A DNA stretch of 64,000 nt from Lactobacillus melliventris. Its GTDB lineage: Bacteria > Bacillota > Bacilli > Lactobacillales > Lactobacillaceae. Location of the stretch: contig NZ_JAAEEB010000007.1 of assembly GCF_013346935.1 (NCBI RefSeq), positions 43,249-107,248 on the forward strand. The letters run 5' to 3'. Under the pieces are notes generated by a model. The model made no database searches and had not been told where the DNA came from. It saw nothing but the letters and a program-made list of their open reading frames with translations. The position numbers and the translations under genes are program-made. Below are positions 24,974-33,132 of this stretch, in pieces; within the stretch, counting starts at the first letter, position 1; every line of letters starts with the position of its first letter.

Positions 24974-25013
24974 AAAAAAGTTGAGCATTCATATCAAAGT
25001 GCTCAACTTTTTT
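24974..25013. terminator. Strong bidirectional-looking terminator
   Basis: AAAAAAGTTGAGCA pairs perfectly with TGCTCAACTTTTTT around a 12-nt loop. It follows the LytTR-DUF3021 operon and faces the convergent repair-like operon. Confidence 0.9.
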
Positions 25014-25090
25014 ACTTGCGTTTCTTAATAAAGAGATTTAGGAAAATATCATCAATCCATGTTAATCTTCCGCTTTTTAGTAAACTAAAC

Positions 25091-25456
25091 TTAATATAAA
25101 TCAATTCCTTTTTGGTGCAAATTATCTAAGCAACTTTGTAAATAGGCATCATTGTGCTCTGGATAAATTGGATCAGTCCACGGAATAGCTGGTAAACTTT
25201 CGTACTTAGGACAATGTTGTCCTCTATAATAAGGATCAAACCATTTAAGATCTGGATGATAATGGCGCCGTTGCATCTCAGCTAATACTAACAAATGAAA
25301 TTGATACAATTTGTAAGGTGAATGTTGAAAAACATAGTTAACGGTAGCGTGGGGCTTACCCCAGCCACGTCCACGCAAAGCAGCAATTTCGCGGTGTTGC
25401 CCTAATAATTGTTGCCTAGGCAAACGCCAAATTAAGTCTTGATGCCATAATCTCAT
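25091..25456 (-). CDS. Pyrimidine dimer DNA glycosylase-like protein (TIGR02328 type)
   Basis: This 121-residue protein starts MRLWHQDLIWRLPRQQLLGQH, and with ALRGRGWGKPHATVNYVF and YHPDLKWFDPYYRG it matches the small family placed with T4 endonuclease V-type pyrimidine dimer glycosylases. That assignment is from family resemblance; the MRLW-HxxL start differs from the T4 enzyme, so activity on UV dimers is not shown. It overlaps the upstream DUF1722 gene by 4 bp (ATGA), forming a two-gene operon preceded by an 18-bp palindrome. Confidence 0.75.
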   Translation of the reverse strand: MRLWHQDLIWRLPRQQLLGQHREIAALRGRGWGKPHATVNYVFQHSPYKLYQFHLLVLAEMQRRHYHPDLKWFDPYYRGQHCPKYESLPAIPWTDPIYPEHNDAYLQSCLDNLHQKGIDLY

Positions 25457-25839
25457 GATTTTTCTTTATTCTCCTGAATTAAACGTGAATTTAGTAAATA
25501 AGAAACTTGATACTTTTCAGCTAAACGACTTAAAAATGGACCCAATTCATCTTCTGTTGGTGATAAGTTTTGCAATAAATGTAAATATGTTTGTTTTTCC
25601 TCTGGTGTACATATTTTTTTAAAGTAGCCCCAGACATGCTGATAAGCGTTAGTTAAAGTTTTAACCGTTGGGGTTTGACTGGCTGCTTTTTCTAATAAGT
25701 CCTTAAATTCAATATTCTTTTGTTCTGACCATTCGTTGTCTTTAGCTAGCAGCCCAATCTGCTCATAGCACTGTTGCGAATGAGCCATCACCCAATATTT
25801 ATTATAGGCCCACTCTTCTTGCCATTTATCCATTTTCAT
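25453..25839 (-). CDS. DUF1722 (YbgA-like) protein
   Basis: This 128-residue protein has the DUF1722 features KYWVMAHSQQCYEQIGLLAKD near the N terminus and a helical middle with LTNAYQHVWGYFKK and LSRLAEKYQVSYLLNS. The family is found alone or fused to DUF523, and often near photolyase or other DNA-repair genes; its biochemical role is not established. Here it is coupled by a 4-bp overlap to a putative pyrimidine-dimer glycosylase, which again suggests a DNA-damage theme. A weak AGGACA site precedes the ATG. Confidence 0.8.
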   Translation of the reverse strand: MKMDKWQEEWAYNKYWVMAHSQQCYEQIGLLAKDNEWSEQKNIEFKDLLEKAASQTPTVKTLTNAYQHVWGYFKKICTPEEKQTYLHLLQNLSPTEDELGPFLSRLAEKYQVSYLLNSRLIQENKEKS

Positions 25840-25852
25840 TTGTCCTATTTTT

Positions 25853-25870
25853 TATGCATTTAAATGCATA
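25853..25870. promoter_or_regulatory. Perfect 18-bp palindrome, operator candidate
   Basis: TATGCATTTAAATGCATA reads identically on both strands and lies 14 bp upstream of the DUF1722 start. It does not resemble the Gram-positive LexA box (CGAAC-N4-GTTCG). An unknown repressor may use it. Confidence 0.5.
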
Positions 25871-25950
25871 GTTTTATTAATAATAAATTCTTCCTAACTA
25901 AATTTTATTACTAAATACTATTTCACAACAAACGATTCAAACTAAATTTA

Positions 25951-26688
25951 TTAAAACAACTTGTCCAAAGTTAACAGCTGTTTCATGTATTGTCTTTGAA
26001 CAATTTTATTCTTAGATTTACTCTGAAGTTGCTGTAAACCGCCAGTAACAACTTTTCTTTGTCCAAATTCAATATCTAACACATCATAATTTTCATTAAC
26101 AAAATCTTCAAAGTGCATTTCATGAATAAATTTTGGAAAATCATCAGTAAAGGCATCTAGCCAAATTTTAGTATTATTATTTTGATAGGCTTTTTGCATC
26201 GGCGTTGCTTCACCGATAAAGTAATGTTTCAAATCATATAACAAGTAATCAATGCGATCGTGATAAATTTGATAACGATAAGTATTTATTGTTGGAACTT
26301 TATGCTGGGGCCATATGAAATGTAACTTTACACTTGATCTGATTTTGGCATAATTGGATAAAAATTCTGAAGTAGTTGACCCCAGATTTTTTGAACTCTT
26401 AACTCCACAAATAATATCTGCTGACATTTTTATTTTTTGATTATTGACGTCAACAAATAAATTACATTTCTTGCACTCTAAATCATACTTAAGAGCTAGA
26501 TCTTTGTATAATTCAACATCACAATTATCTGGATCTTCATATAGAGTATCTTCAACATTTTTGACCATTTTAGGATCATTAGTTTCCAACCAACTGTAAT
26601 AATCACTTTGATAGAAATTTTTCAAACGTTCAATGTTTTTTAAGTATACTTGCAAAAGTCGTTCGTTCCCCCTGACTTTATTAGCCAT
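25951..26688 (-). CDS. Uncharacterised 245-residue protein paired with an AbrB-type antitoxin (DUF6994-like)
   Basis: No catalytic motif is recognisable. The protein is mixed alpha/beta and has a pair of cysteines (CKKCN, about residues 71-75). Its second half (TINTYRYQIYHDRIDYLLYDLKHYFIGE, split at about 160-185, then AFTDDFPKFIHEMHFEDFV) resembles the C-terminal part of DUF6994 proteins; this is a weak match from memory. I choose ATG 26688, because it overlaps the antitoxin stop by 8 bp; longer upstream starts would run deep inside the antitoxin gene. The overlap and order strongly suggest a toxin-antitoxin-like unit. A tail of K/Q-rich residues (QQLQSKSKNKIVQRQ) closes the protein. Confidence 0.6.
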   Translation of the reverse strand: MANKVRGNERLLQVYLKNIERLKNFYQSDYYSWLETNDPKMVKNVEDTLYEDPDNCDVELYKDLALKYDLECKKCNLFVDVNNQKIKMSADIICGVKSSKNLGSTTSEFLSNYAKIRSSVKLHFIWPQHKVPTINTYRYQIYHDRIDYLLYDLKHYFIGEATPMQKAYQNNNTKIWLDAFTDDFPKFIHEMHFEDFVNENYDVLDIEFGQRKVVTGGLQQLQSKSKNKIVQRQYMKQLLTLDKLF

Positions 26689-26947
26689 TAACCATCCAGT
26701 CATGGAAATCCGGTGATTTTTTGGGATCAAAATAACCATTTTCATCGATTTTGACATCCTCAACTGGAATTTGCTTAACCAAATTAGACCAATCTAATGC
26801 CGTTGGTAATTTTTTGATAGTGATTTCACCATTATTTAACTCGAATAACACTTTGCTTCCCTTTTTCAAACCTAAAGCTTTCCTGATTGGTGCTGGAATA
26901 ACAACTTGTCCTTTTTGTGAAACTTTACCAATCAAAACGCGGTTCAT
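26681..26947 (-). CDS. AbrB/MazE/SpoVT-type antitoxin-like DNA-binding protein
   Basis: This 88-residue protein begins with a swapped-hairpin AbrB domain: GKVSQKGQVVIPAPIRKALG, then KKGSKVLFELNNGEITIKKL. The C-terminal about 40 residues (WSNLVKQIPVEDVKIDENG, SPDFHDWMVNG) form the expected flexible toxin-binding tail of MazE/VapB-like antitoxins. It has a strong AAGGAGG site and overlaps the following 245-residue gene by 8 bp. An AT-rich inverted repeat at 27009-27031 could be its operator. Confidence 0.85.
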   Translation of the reverse strand: MNRVLIGKVSQKGQVVIPAPIRKALGLKKGSKVLFELNNGEITIKKLPTALDWSNLVKQIPVEDVKIDENGYFDPKKSPDFHDWMVNG

Positions 26948-27008
26948 AACTATGCCTCCTTTTTAGTTTACTTCTATTAATTGTTTTACCAAAATACCTG
27001 TTAATGCT

Positions 27009-27031
27009 CAAAATTATATCAATTAATTTTG
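27009..27031. promoter_or_regulatory. AT-rich inverted repeat upstream of the AbrB-type gene
   Basis: CAAAATT at 27009-27015 and AATTTTG at 27025-27031 are inverted around 9 bp, about 60 bp before the start codon. It is a possible antitoxin binding site, but base composition makes chance likely. Confidence 0.25.
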
Positions 27032-27133
27032 TTAACAAAGCATTTGAAATAAATAAAGCATGATTTAAGAACAAATTATTTAGTACAAATTTCTCTTGTT
27101 AATTAAACAATTGAAAAAACAAGTGGAAACTTT

Positions 27134-27715
27134 TTAGCTAAAAGTCTGCTTAGTTAATTGATCTAAGTATTTCCTCCTTCGTTCAAGCGAAGAATTAGTA
27201 ATACCACCAAAATTCTGCCAATAACAGTGCCTAAAACCTAATTGGCGCAGAGTTTTGTTAATGAGAATTTTTTTAATAGCATTACCTAAAAAGAAACGGA
27301 TATACCATGTTGGTGAAGTTGAAGTGGTTAGCACATAACAGTGTTTAACATTAGTCAACTCACCTTTCACTCCTATTTTAGTAACAGTATGTGATAAACC
27401 TTCTCCTTCTTTCATCACCTTGTCAATAAAGCCTTTTAGCATCCCAGGAATATCATTCCACCAGTAGGGTGTAATAAAAATCAAAGTATCCGCTTGTTGA
27501 CATAGTTTTAGGTATTTAGTAACTAAAGGGTCGGTAGTTTGACCTTGATGATAGAGCCTCAATTCTTCCTTTGAGTACACTGGATTAAATTGATCCGCAT
27601 ACAAGTCTATTATTTCGTATTTCTGATGAGCAGCACTTAGATTTTCTTTAATTATTTCTAGTTCCGCATGATTAAAGCTCTGATCATAGGGATGACAATA
27701 AATTATCAAAATCAT
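27134..27715 (-). CDS. Flavodoxin-fold NAD(P)H oxidoreductase
   Basis: This 193-residue protein belongs to the flavodoxin_2 (NQO/KefF/MdaB) family. Key segments are MILIIYCHPYDQSFNHA, LIFITPYWWNDIPGMLKGFIDKV (the FMN-contacting loop) and the tail TLRQLGFRHCYWQNFGG. Such FMN enzymes reduce quinones or other electrophiles. It overlaps the upstream TetR gene by 4 bp (ATGA), so the two form an inducible detoxification operon under local TetR control. The inducer is unknown. Confidence 0.88.
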   Translation of the reverse strand: MILIIYCHPYDQSFNHAELEIIKENLSAAHQKYEIIDLYADQFNPVYSKEELRLYHQGQTTDPLVTKYLKLCQQADTLIFITPYWWNDIPGMLKGFIDKVMKEGEGLSHTVTKIGVKGELTNVKHCYVLTTSTSPTWYIRFFLGNAIKKILINKTLRQLGFRHCYWQNFGGITNSSLERRRKYLDQLTKQTFS

Positions 27716-28251
27716 TTTTTACTACCCCCAATCATTTCATTTAAGGTTTTTTCAACTAAAATGGGCTCATATTCAGCTACCCCGTTTATGATTAACAACG
27801 AATACCCTTGAATAAAGGCCCAAATTTGAGTAAAGAATTGTTGATCAGTAACTGCACCACTGTTTATCTGATGAACTAACCTCATTACCTGATCGTAAAA
27901 TTGAAAATCATGATTGGCATGTTGGTAAAAATTCTGCAAACTTGAATTAAAAAATAGGAAGTTGATAAGCTTCGCCTGTTCCTGGCTCAACTTACAGAAT
28001 TCATTAGCTAATGAAAGTAATTCATCCTTTGGTGAACTCTCAGAAGTAGTAATCAGTTGTTCAGCAAATTGCTGTGATAATTTAATCGACACTTGGTAAA
28101 ACAACTCATCCTTGTTTTGAAAGTATTTATAAATGGCCCCAGTAGTCATTCCTATTTTTGTTGCCAATTTACGCATCGATAAGTTCTTATAATCATCTGT
28201 TTTAATCCATTCTATCGTTGCTTGAATGATTTTATCTTGTGTATTGTCCAT
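27712..28251 (-). CDS. TetR-family transcriptional regulator
   Basis: This is a 179-residue regulator from ATG 28251. An in-frame upstream start would add 12 residues that merely translate the AAGGAGG ribosome binding site, so the inner ATG is preferred. The N-terminal helix-turn-helix is clear (YKNLSMRKLATKIGMTTGAI, YKYFQNKDELFYQV), and the C-terminal part is an all-helical ligand domain. Two ATAAC-N3-GTTAT palindromes just upstream are likely operators, so it probably represses itself and the coupled flavodoxin-fold gene. Confidence 0.9.
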   Translation of the reverse strand: MDNTQDKIIQATIEWIKTDDYKNLSMRKLATKIGMTTGAIYKYFQNKDELFYQVSIKLSQQFAEQLITTSESSPKDELLSLANEFCKLSQEQAKLINFLFFNSSLQNFYQHANHDFQFYDQVMRLVHQINSGAVTDQQFFTQIWAFIQGYSLLIINGVAEYEPILVEKTLNEMIGGSKK

Positions 28252-28268
28252 TTTACATACCTCCTTAA

Positions 28269-28308
28269 ATAACATCGTTATCTGCAATTAACAATATAAC
28301 ACTGTTAT
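28269..28308. promoter_or_regulatory. Tandem TetR operator candidates
   Basis: ATAAC-ATC-GTTAT at 28269-28281 and ATAAC-ACT-GTTAT at 28296-28308 are two copies of one palindrome, 27 bp apart centre to centre, immediately before the TetR gene. Confidence 0.65.
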
Positions 28309-28358
28309 CTGGAGACGTCAATAAGACCAATAATTTAAGATATTACCAAGTAGAAAAC

Positions 28359-28406
28359 AAAAAGCGTACTAATTCAAATCATTAAAAATGAATTAGTACG
28401 CTTTTA
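28359..28406 (-). terminator. Terminator of rlmD
   Basis: AAAAGCGTACTAATTCA pairs with TGAATTAGTACGCTTTT around a short A-rich loop, 37 bp past the rlmD stop codon. Confidence 0.9.
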
Positions 28407-28442
28407 TTCTATTAAAAATACCACTATACAAACATTTAGTAT

Positions 28443-29795
28443 TTATTTCCTAGTCCGTTTCAGCACCGTAACCGCTTCAACATGCGGCGTTTGTGGAAAC
28501 ATATCAACAGGATCGATTTGATTAAAGGTATAGCCTTCATTCATAAATTCCTGCAGGTCGCGAATCATGGTTGCGGGATTGCATGAGATATAAACAATCT
28601 TCTTCGGACTTGTTTTTACTGCTGCTTCAATAAATTCTGGTGTTAATCCTTTTCGTGGCGGGTCGACAAAGATGACATCAGCTTTCATCCCCTTAGCTGC
28701 CCATCTTGGCATCACTTCTTCAGCCTTACCAGTCACGTATTTCGCATTACTGATACCATTCAGTTTGGCATTATTATTGGCATCTTTCACCGCGTCAGAC
28801 ACACTTTCAATTCCGCGAACAGATTTAACGTGTTTAGCAACACTTAAACCAATAGTTCCAATACCAGAATAGGCATCAATCACGATATCATCAGGTTTTA
28901 AATCAGCTTTTTTGATAGCTAAATCATATAAGCGGGGAGTTTGCAGTGAATTGATTTGAAAGAAACTTTCAGGGGAAATCTTAAACTTAACTTCACCTAT
29001 TTGATCCGTAATTTGTGGCTTACCAAAGATTAAGTAATCAACTTTACCTAAAATAACGTTGGTCTTCTTCGGGTTATAGTTCAAGACTAGGCTAGTTACG
29101 CCATCGATTTGTTTAATTGCCTCTGCCACTTTAGGTAGTTGCGGAAAATCCTTATGCAGGCAAACCAAGATGACCATAATTTCACCAGTCGCTTTACTGC
29201 GGCGAACGTCCAAGTACCTGACTTCACCCTGATTATGAATTTCATCGTATGCTGGAACATGATACTGTCTTAAAATGTCACGCACAGCGACTAAAACGCG
29301 GTCAATTTCAGGATCAGTCGTAAAAAAATTGGTCAGAGGCACTAAGTCGTGTGAATGTTTTCTGAAAAAGCCAATTTCAAGTTGGCCTTTAACTTCACGA
29401 ACAGGCACTTGTGCCTTATTACGGTAGCCTGTTTCTTCTGGACTAGGCAAAGTCTCGCCTACTTTTACATCATCTAAATGTGCTTTCTGCAGTAAATTTA
29501 CTACTTGATTACGTTTAAACTCCAGCTGCTTATCGTATTTGATGTGTGCTAAAGATGCCAAGCCAGTTTGAACCCATTGGTTAAGTTTAATGTTAACCCG
29601 ATCAGGACTTTCCTTAATGATTTGCTCGATTTTAGCAAAAGCAAAGTGCTTTTTGACTTTTAAAATCTTGGCTTCTACCGTCTCTCCCGGTAAAGCATTA
29701 TTGACAAATACTGTCATGCCCTCATAATGAGCTACTCCCATAGCTTCATATGATAAATCTGTAATTTCAAGTTTGATAATTTGATTCTTTTCCAT
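28443..29795 (-). CDS. rlmD: 23S rRNA (uracil-C5)-methyltransferase, RlmD/RumA (RlmCD) type
   Basis: This 450-residue enzyme has an N-terminal TRAM RNA-binding domain (about 1-55) and a SAM-dependent catalytic domain with DAYSGIGTIGLS, FVDPPRKGL and the catalytic cysteine in YISCNPATMIRDL. It makes 5-methyluridine in 23S rRNA. The region that holds four Fe-S cysteines in E. coli RumA reads WVQTGLASLAHIKY, with no cysteines, so the cluster is absent. I choose ATG 29795 because AAAGGAC lies 8 nt before it; a GTG 24 bp upstream lacks a site. Confidence 0.92.
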   Translation of the reverse strand: MEKNQIIKLEITDLSYEAMGVAHYEGMTVFVNNALPGETVEAKILKVKKHFAFAKIEQIIKESPDRVNIKLNQWVQTGLASLAHIKYDKQLEFKRNQVVNLLQKAHLDDVKVGETLPSPEETGYRNKAQVPVREVKGQLEIGFFRKHSHDLVPLTNFFTTDPEIDRVLVAVRDILRQYHVPAYDEIHNQGEVRYLDVRRSKATGEIMVILVCLHKDFPQLPKVAEAIKQIDGVTSLVLNYNPKKTNVILGKVDYLIFGKPQITDQIGEVKFKISPESFFQINSLQTPRLYDLAIKKADLKPDDIVIDAYSGIGTIGLSVAKHVKSVRGIESVSDAVKDANNNAKLNGISNAKYVTGKAEEVMPRWAAKGMKADVIFVDPPRKGLTPEFIEAAVKTSPKKIVYISCNPATMIRDLQEFMNEGYTFNQIDPVDMFPQTPHVEAVTVLKRTRK

Positions 29796-29969
29796 ATTTT
29801 TGTCCTTTTTTACAAACACTAATTAATATCTTTATTTTACTAAAAATCCTAGCAAAAGTAATGCACAAGTCGGTTTCTTAATATTGGATTAATTTCAACT
29901 TTATCCCTTCACACTTATTGTTGTCTGTGTTACTTTTAATACTAATAACTTAAAGAAAGGACGTTTTTC

Positions 29970-30680
29970 ATGAACAATTATGATACTAATTCAGACAGGC
30001 GCCAAATCCACACCATCTCCGAAACCAATACTTTTTTAACTAAAATGTATGCTTTGATGGCCGGCGCGGTACTTGTTTCTGCATTAGCAGCCTACTTAAC
30101 AATGACTGTTTTCAGAAGTGCTGTGATGAACATGCCAGTGGCCATGATGTGGCTCATTTTATTTGTCCCGTTTGGCTTATCAATGGGTATTAGTTTTAAA
30201 GCTGATCGCAATCCAGTTGCCAGTTTAGTTATGTTAATAATATTATCAGCAATTTATGGTTTTGAATTTGCTTTAATTGCTGGCTTTTATACCGGCACGC
30301 AAATCACTTCTGCCTTTGTTTCAGCAGCAGCGGTTTTCATTGCCATGGCTTTATTTGGTACTTTTACTAAAAGAGATATGACTAACTGGAACTCTTACTT
30401 GAGTGCCGCTTTACTTGGCTTTGTTGTTGCCTTGATAGTTAATATGTTTTTACGTAACCCGGCCGTTACTTATGTCTTCTCATTTATTGGGGTTATTCTT
30501 TTTACAGGTTTAACTGCCAGCGATGCCAACAAAATGAAAGCCATTTACACTAATTATGGCGACCAAGTTTCAACTAACGGCTTAGCAGTGCTTGGTGCAT
30601 TACAACTCTACCTTGATTTCATTAACATTTTTATGTTCTTACTAGAAATCTTTGGTGGCAGTGGCAATAGTCGCAACTAA
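29970..30680 (+). CDS. Bax inhibitor-1 family membrane protein
   Basis: This 236-residue protein has seven predicted membrane helices. The N-terminal cytoplasmic RRQIHTISETNTFLTKMYAL and the C-terminal segment ASDANKMKAIYTNYGD, then GALQLYLDFINIFMFLLEIFG, with the conserved acidic pair, match the BI-1/YccA/YetJ family. YetJ homologues are pH-sensitive Ca2+ leak channels; other bacterial members interact with FtsH. Function here is inferred. It has an AGAAAGGACG site, is monocistronic and ends with a strong terminator. Confidence 0.9.
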   Translation: MNNYDTNSDRRQIHTISETNTFLTKMYALMAGAVLVSALAAYLTMTVFRSAVMNMPVAMMWLILFVPFGLSMGISFKADRNPVASLVMLIILSAIYGFEFALIAGFYTGTQITSAFVSAAAVFIAMALFGTFTKRDMTNWNSYLSAALLGFVVALIVNMFLRNPAVTYVFSFIGVILFTGLTASDANKMKAIYTNYGDQVSTNGLAVLGALQLYLDFINIFMFLLEIFGGSGNSRN

Positions 30681-30700
30681 TAGATTTTGTTACTAAACTA

Positions 30701-30737
30701 AAGAAGCAATTACTCGTGAAAGTAATTGCTTCTTTTT
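30701..30737. terminator. Terminator between the BI-1 and dagK genes
   Basis: AAGAAGCAATTACT pairs with AGTAATTGCTTCTT around CGTGAA, then TTTTT. The convergent dagK gene ends 11 bp away and may share it. Confidence 0.9.
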
Positions 30738-30747
30738 TGTGCTTTAT

Positions 30748-31668
30748 CTATTCACCAACGAAAAATTCAATTCGTTGTTGTAAATTTTTAAAAGTAACAG
30801 GACAATAATCACCAATTTCACCATCAAGGTTAACCGGCAATTTTTCGCCTTTGCTTTTACCCATTAATTCAATCTTTAAACTACGCGTCTTAGTGTAAAT
30901 AATGTCAGGATCATCAACGTGTTTGCCGTTTAAAGCTAAAGCCATTAATTTTAACAACTTTACTGGTTCAGACGGCTTGACAATTATTAATTGAAACAAG
31001 CCATCACTTAATTCAGCATCAGGCATAATTTGTTCAAAGCCCCCGATGGAATTGGTCATTCCGAGCAATAACATTGAAAGTTTGCCCTCGTATACGCCCT
31101 CATCATAGGTAAGACGAAGTTCGTTTTCAGTAAGATGAGGCAGCATTTCCGCACCCTTAATTAAGTAGGCAGTATAGCCAAGTGCAGACTTTACTTCTGA
31201 TGGAACTCCATAAGTTAATTCGGTTAGTGAGCCACAAGCCGCAATATTAACAAAATACTGAATATCCTTGGCAAAAGTTGCCTCACCAATATCCATTTTA
31301 CGGGTTTTATTTTTTAGAATAACCTTTGTTGCTTCGGCAATATCATCTCGCGGGATATGCAGAGCACGAGCATAATCGTTAGTAGTACCGGCAGGAATAA
31401 TTGCCATCTTTGGTCTTTTTTCCAAATTCGCAATACCGTTGACCACTTCATTGATGGTGCCATCACCGCCGGCGGCAACAATCAAATCAAAGCCTTCATT
31501 AGCTACCCGAGTTGCTTCTTTTTGCGCACTCTGCTTTTCTGGCTTAGTTCTAAATGCACTTGCCTCATACCCAGCTTGTTCCAAAACGTCCAATATATCC
31601 GCGACATTTTTAGGCATCTGTTCGTGACCAGATACAGGATTATAGATCAATCTTGCTTTTTCAGTCAT
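30748..31668 (-). CDS. dagK: Diacylglycerol kinase (DagK/YegS family)
   Basis: This is a 306-residue soluble lipid kinase. The ATP loop GGDGTINEVVNG starts at about residue 67, PAGTTNDYARAL follows, and the C-terminal beta-sandwich carries the lipid site. In Firmicutes DgkB/DagK recycles diacylglycerol released during lipoteichoic acid synthesis back to phosphatidate, so it acts at the inner membrane face. It lies 30 bp downstream of gatB, on the same strand, as in many lactobacilli, and ends the gat operon. Confidence 0.93.
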   Translation of the reverse strand: MTEKARLIYNPVSGHEQMPKNVADILDVLEQAGYEASAFRTKPEKQSAQKEATRVANEGFDLIVAAGGDGTINEVVNGIANLEKRPKMAIIPAGTTNDYARALHIPRDDIAEATKVILKNKTRKMDIGEATFAKDIQYFVNIAACGSLTELTYGVPSEVKSALGYTAYLIKGAEMLPHLTENELRLTYDEGVYEGKLSMLLLGMTNSIGGFEQIMPDAELSDGLFQLIIVKPSEPVKLLKLMALALNGKHVDDPDIIYTKTRSLKIELMGKSKGEKLPVNLDGEIGDYCPVTFKNLQQRIEFFVGE

Positions 31669-31698
31669 AATTTCTACCCTTATTACTTCAAAACTTAC

Positions 31699-33129
31699 TT
31701 AACGCTTTTGCAATTCTTCATTCAGCAACTTATTAATTATCTTTGGATTGGCCTTGCCCCTGGTTTGTTTCATCAACTGTCCGACAAGATAACCAATTGC
31801 CCGATCCTTACCGTTCTTAAAGTCTTCTACCGATTGTGGGTTGTTATCAACAACCTCTTTAACCATAGGTGCTAAGACGCTGGTATCAGATAACTGCACC
31901 ATACCTTTGTCTTCAACGTATTTCTTAGGGTCTGTACCATTAGCGATTGTCTCTGCAAAGACCTTTTTAGCTATTTTAGAAGAAATCGTGCCATTTTTAA
32001 TCAGTTTAATCATGGCAGCTAAATGCTCCGGTGTCAACTTAATATCAGCCAGTTCAACCCGATTATCATTCAAATAGCCATTAACCTGGGTGTTCATCCA
32101 GTTAGCAGCAAGTTGTGGATCAGCTCCAGCAGCAACCGTTTGATCAAAGAAATCTGAACTTTCTTTGGTTTGCAGAAGAACATTTGCGTCATATTCTTTC
32201 AGACCAAATTCATTCACATATTGGTTGTAACGTTCTTCGGCTGAACGCGGCAAAGTTGACTTGATTTCATCAATCCATTCTTGACTAATATGATCAGGAG
32301 CAATGTCAGGTTCAGGGAAGTAGCGGTAATCTGCATCGCCTTCTTTGACACGCTCCAAAACAGTTTTACCAGTTGCTTCATCAAAACGGCGAGTAGAAAG
32401 TTGCACTCGACCACCAGAAAGGAGAACTTGCGCTTGCCTTTTTTCTTCATATGCCAAAGACTTACGCACATGTTCAAAAGAGTTCAAGTTCTTCATTTCA
32501 ACTTTGGTACCCAGTTTCTTTTGCCCGGCAGGTCTAATGGAAATGTTGGTATCAACACGCATTGACCCTTCTTCCATCTTAACGTCGGAAGCACCGGTAA
32601 ATTGCACTATCTTACGCAATTTTTCAAGGTAAGCATAGCCTTCATCAGGATCTGCAATTTCGGGCTCAGAAACAACTTCAAGTAGAGGAACACCCTGCCG
32701 GTTTAAGTCAACGTAAGAATAACCGTTGGTCCCATGAGTATTCTTGCCGGCATCTTCCTCGATGTGCATTTCATGAATTCCAATACGCTTTTTCTTACCG
32801 TGAGATTCAATTTCAACGTAGCCATCACGAGCTAGTGGTTGGAAAAATTGGGTAATTTGGTAAGCCTTAGGGCTATCTGGATAGTAGTAATTTTTCCGGT
32901 CAAAATGAGTGGTTGGCAAAATATGAGCATGTGTGGCCAACGCGACCATAATTCCTAAACGGTAAACGTCTTTGTTAACGTAAGGTAAAACACCTGGCAT
33001 TGCCCAATCAATGACATTTGTTTCCGTGTTGGGCTTTGCACCATAACTTACTGGCGAAGGTGAAAAAATCTTACTTTTAGTTTTTAATTCAAAGTGAACT
33101 TCGAACCCAATCGTTGATTTAAAATTCAT
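31699..33129 (-). CDS. gatB: Glutamyl/aspartyl-tRNA amidotransferase subunit B
   Basis: This 476-residue GatB carries the kinase-like domain that phosphorylates Glu-tRNA-Gln or Asp-tRNA-Asn. Segments [25 protein letters not shown] and [16 protein letters not shown], and the C-terminal YqeY-like domain for tRNA binding (from about 330), match the family. One family oddity: the first signature reads GFEVHFEL where most have GLEVHVQL. It forms GatCAB with the two genes upstream and makes Gln-tRNA-Gln in bacteria lacking GlnRS. It lies 3 bp after gatA. Confidence 0.97.
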   Translation of the reverse strand: MNFKSTIGFEVHFELKTKSKIFSPSPVSYGAKPNTETNVIDWAMPGVLPYVNKDVYRLGIMVALATHAHILPTTHFDRKNYYYPDSPKAYQITQFFQPLARDGYVEIESHGKKKRIGIHEMHIEEDAGKNTHGTNGYSYVDLNRQGVPLLEVVSEPEIADPDEGYAYLEKLRKIVQFTGASDVKMEEGSMRVDTNISIRPAGQKKLGTKVEMKNLNSFEHVRKSLAYEEKRQAQVLLSGGRVQLSTRRFDEATGKTVLERVKEGDADYRYFPEPDIAPDHISQEWIDEIKSTLPRSAEERYNQYVNEFGLKEYDANVLLQTKESSDFFDQTVAAGADPQLAANWMNTQVNGYLNDNRVELADIKLTPEHLAAMIKLIKNGTISSKIAKKVFAETIANGTDPKKYVEDKGMVQLSDTSVLAPMVKEVVDNNPQSVEDFKNGKDRAIGYLVGQLMKQTRGKANPKIINKLLNEELQKR

Positions 33130-33132
33130 CAG

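Noticed and set aside
26688..26763. Longer start at 26763 for the 245-residue protein
   Set aside because: It would overlap most of the AbrB-type antitoxin tail; ATG 26688 gives the usual short overlap.
31357..31875. Plus-strand open frame of 172 codons opposite dagK and the end of gatB
   Set aside because: It is antisense to two well-supported genes, has no ribosome binding site, and its translation looks like no known protein.
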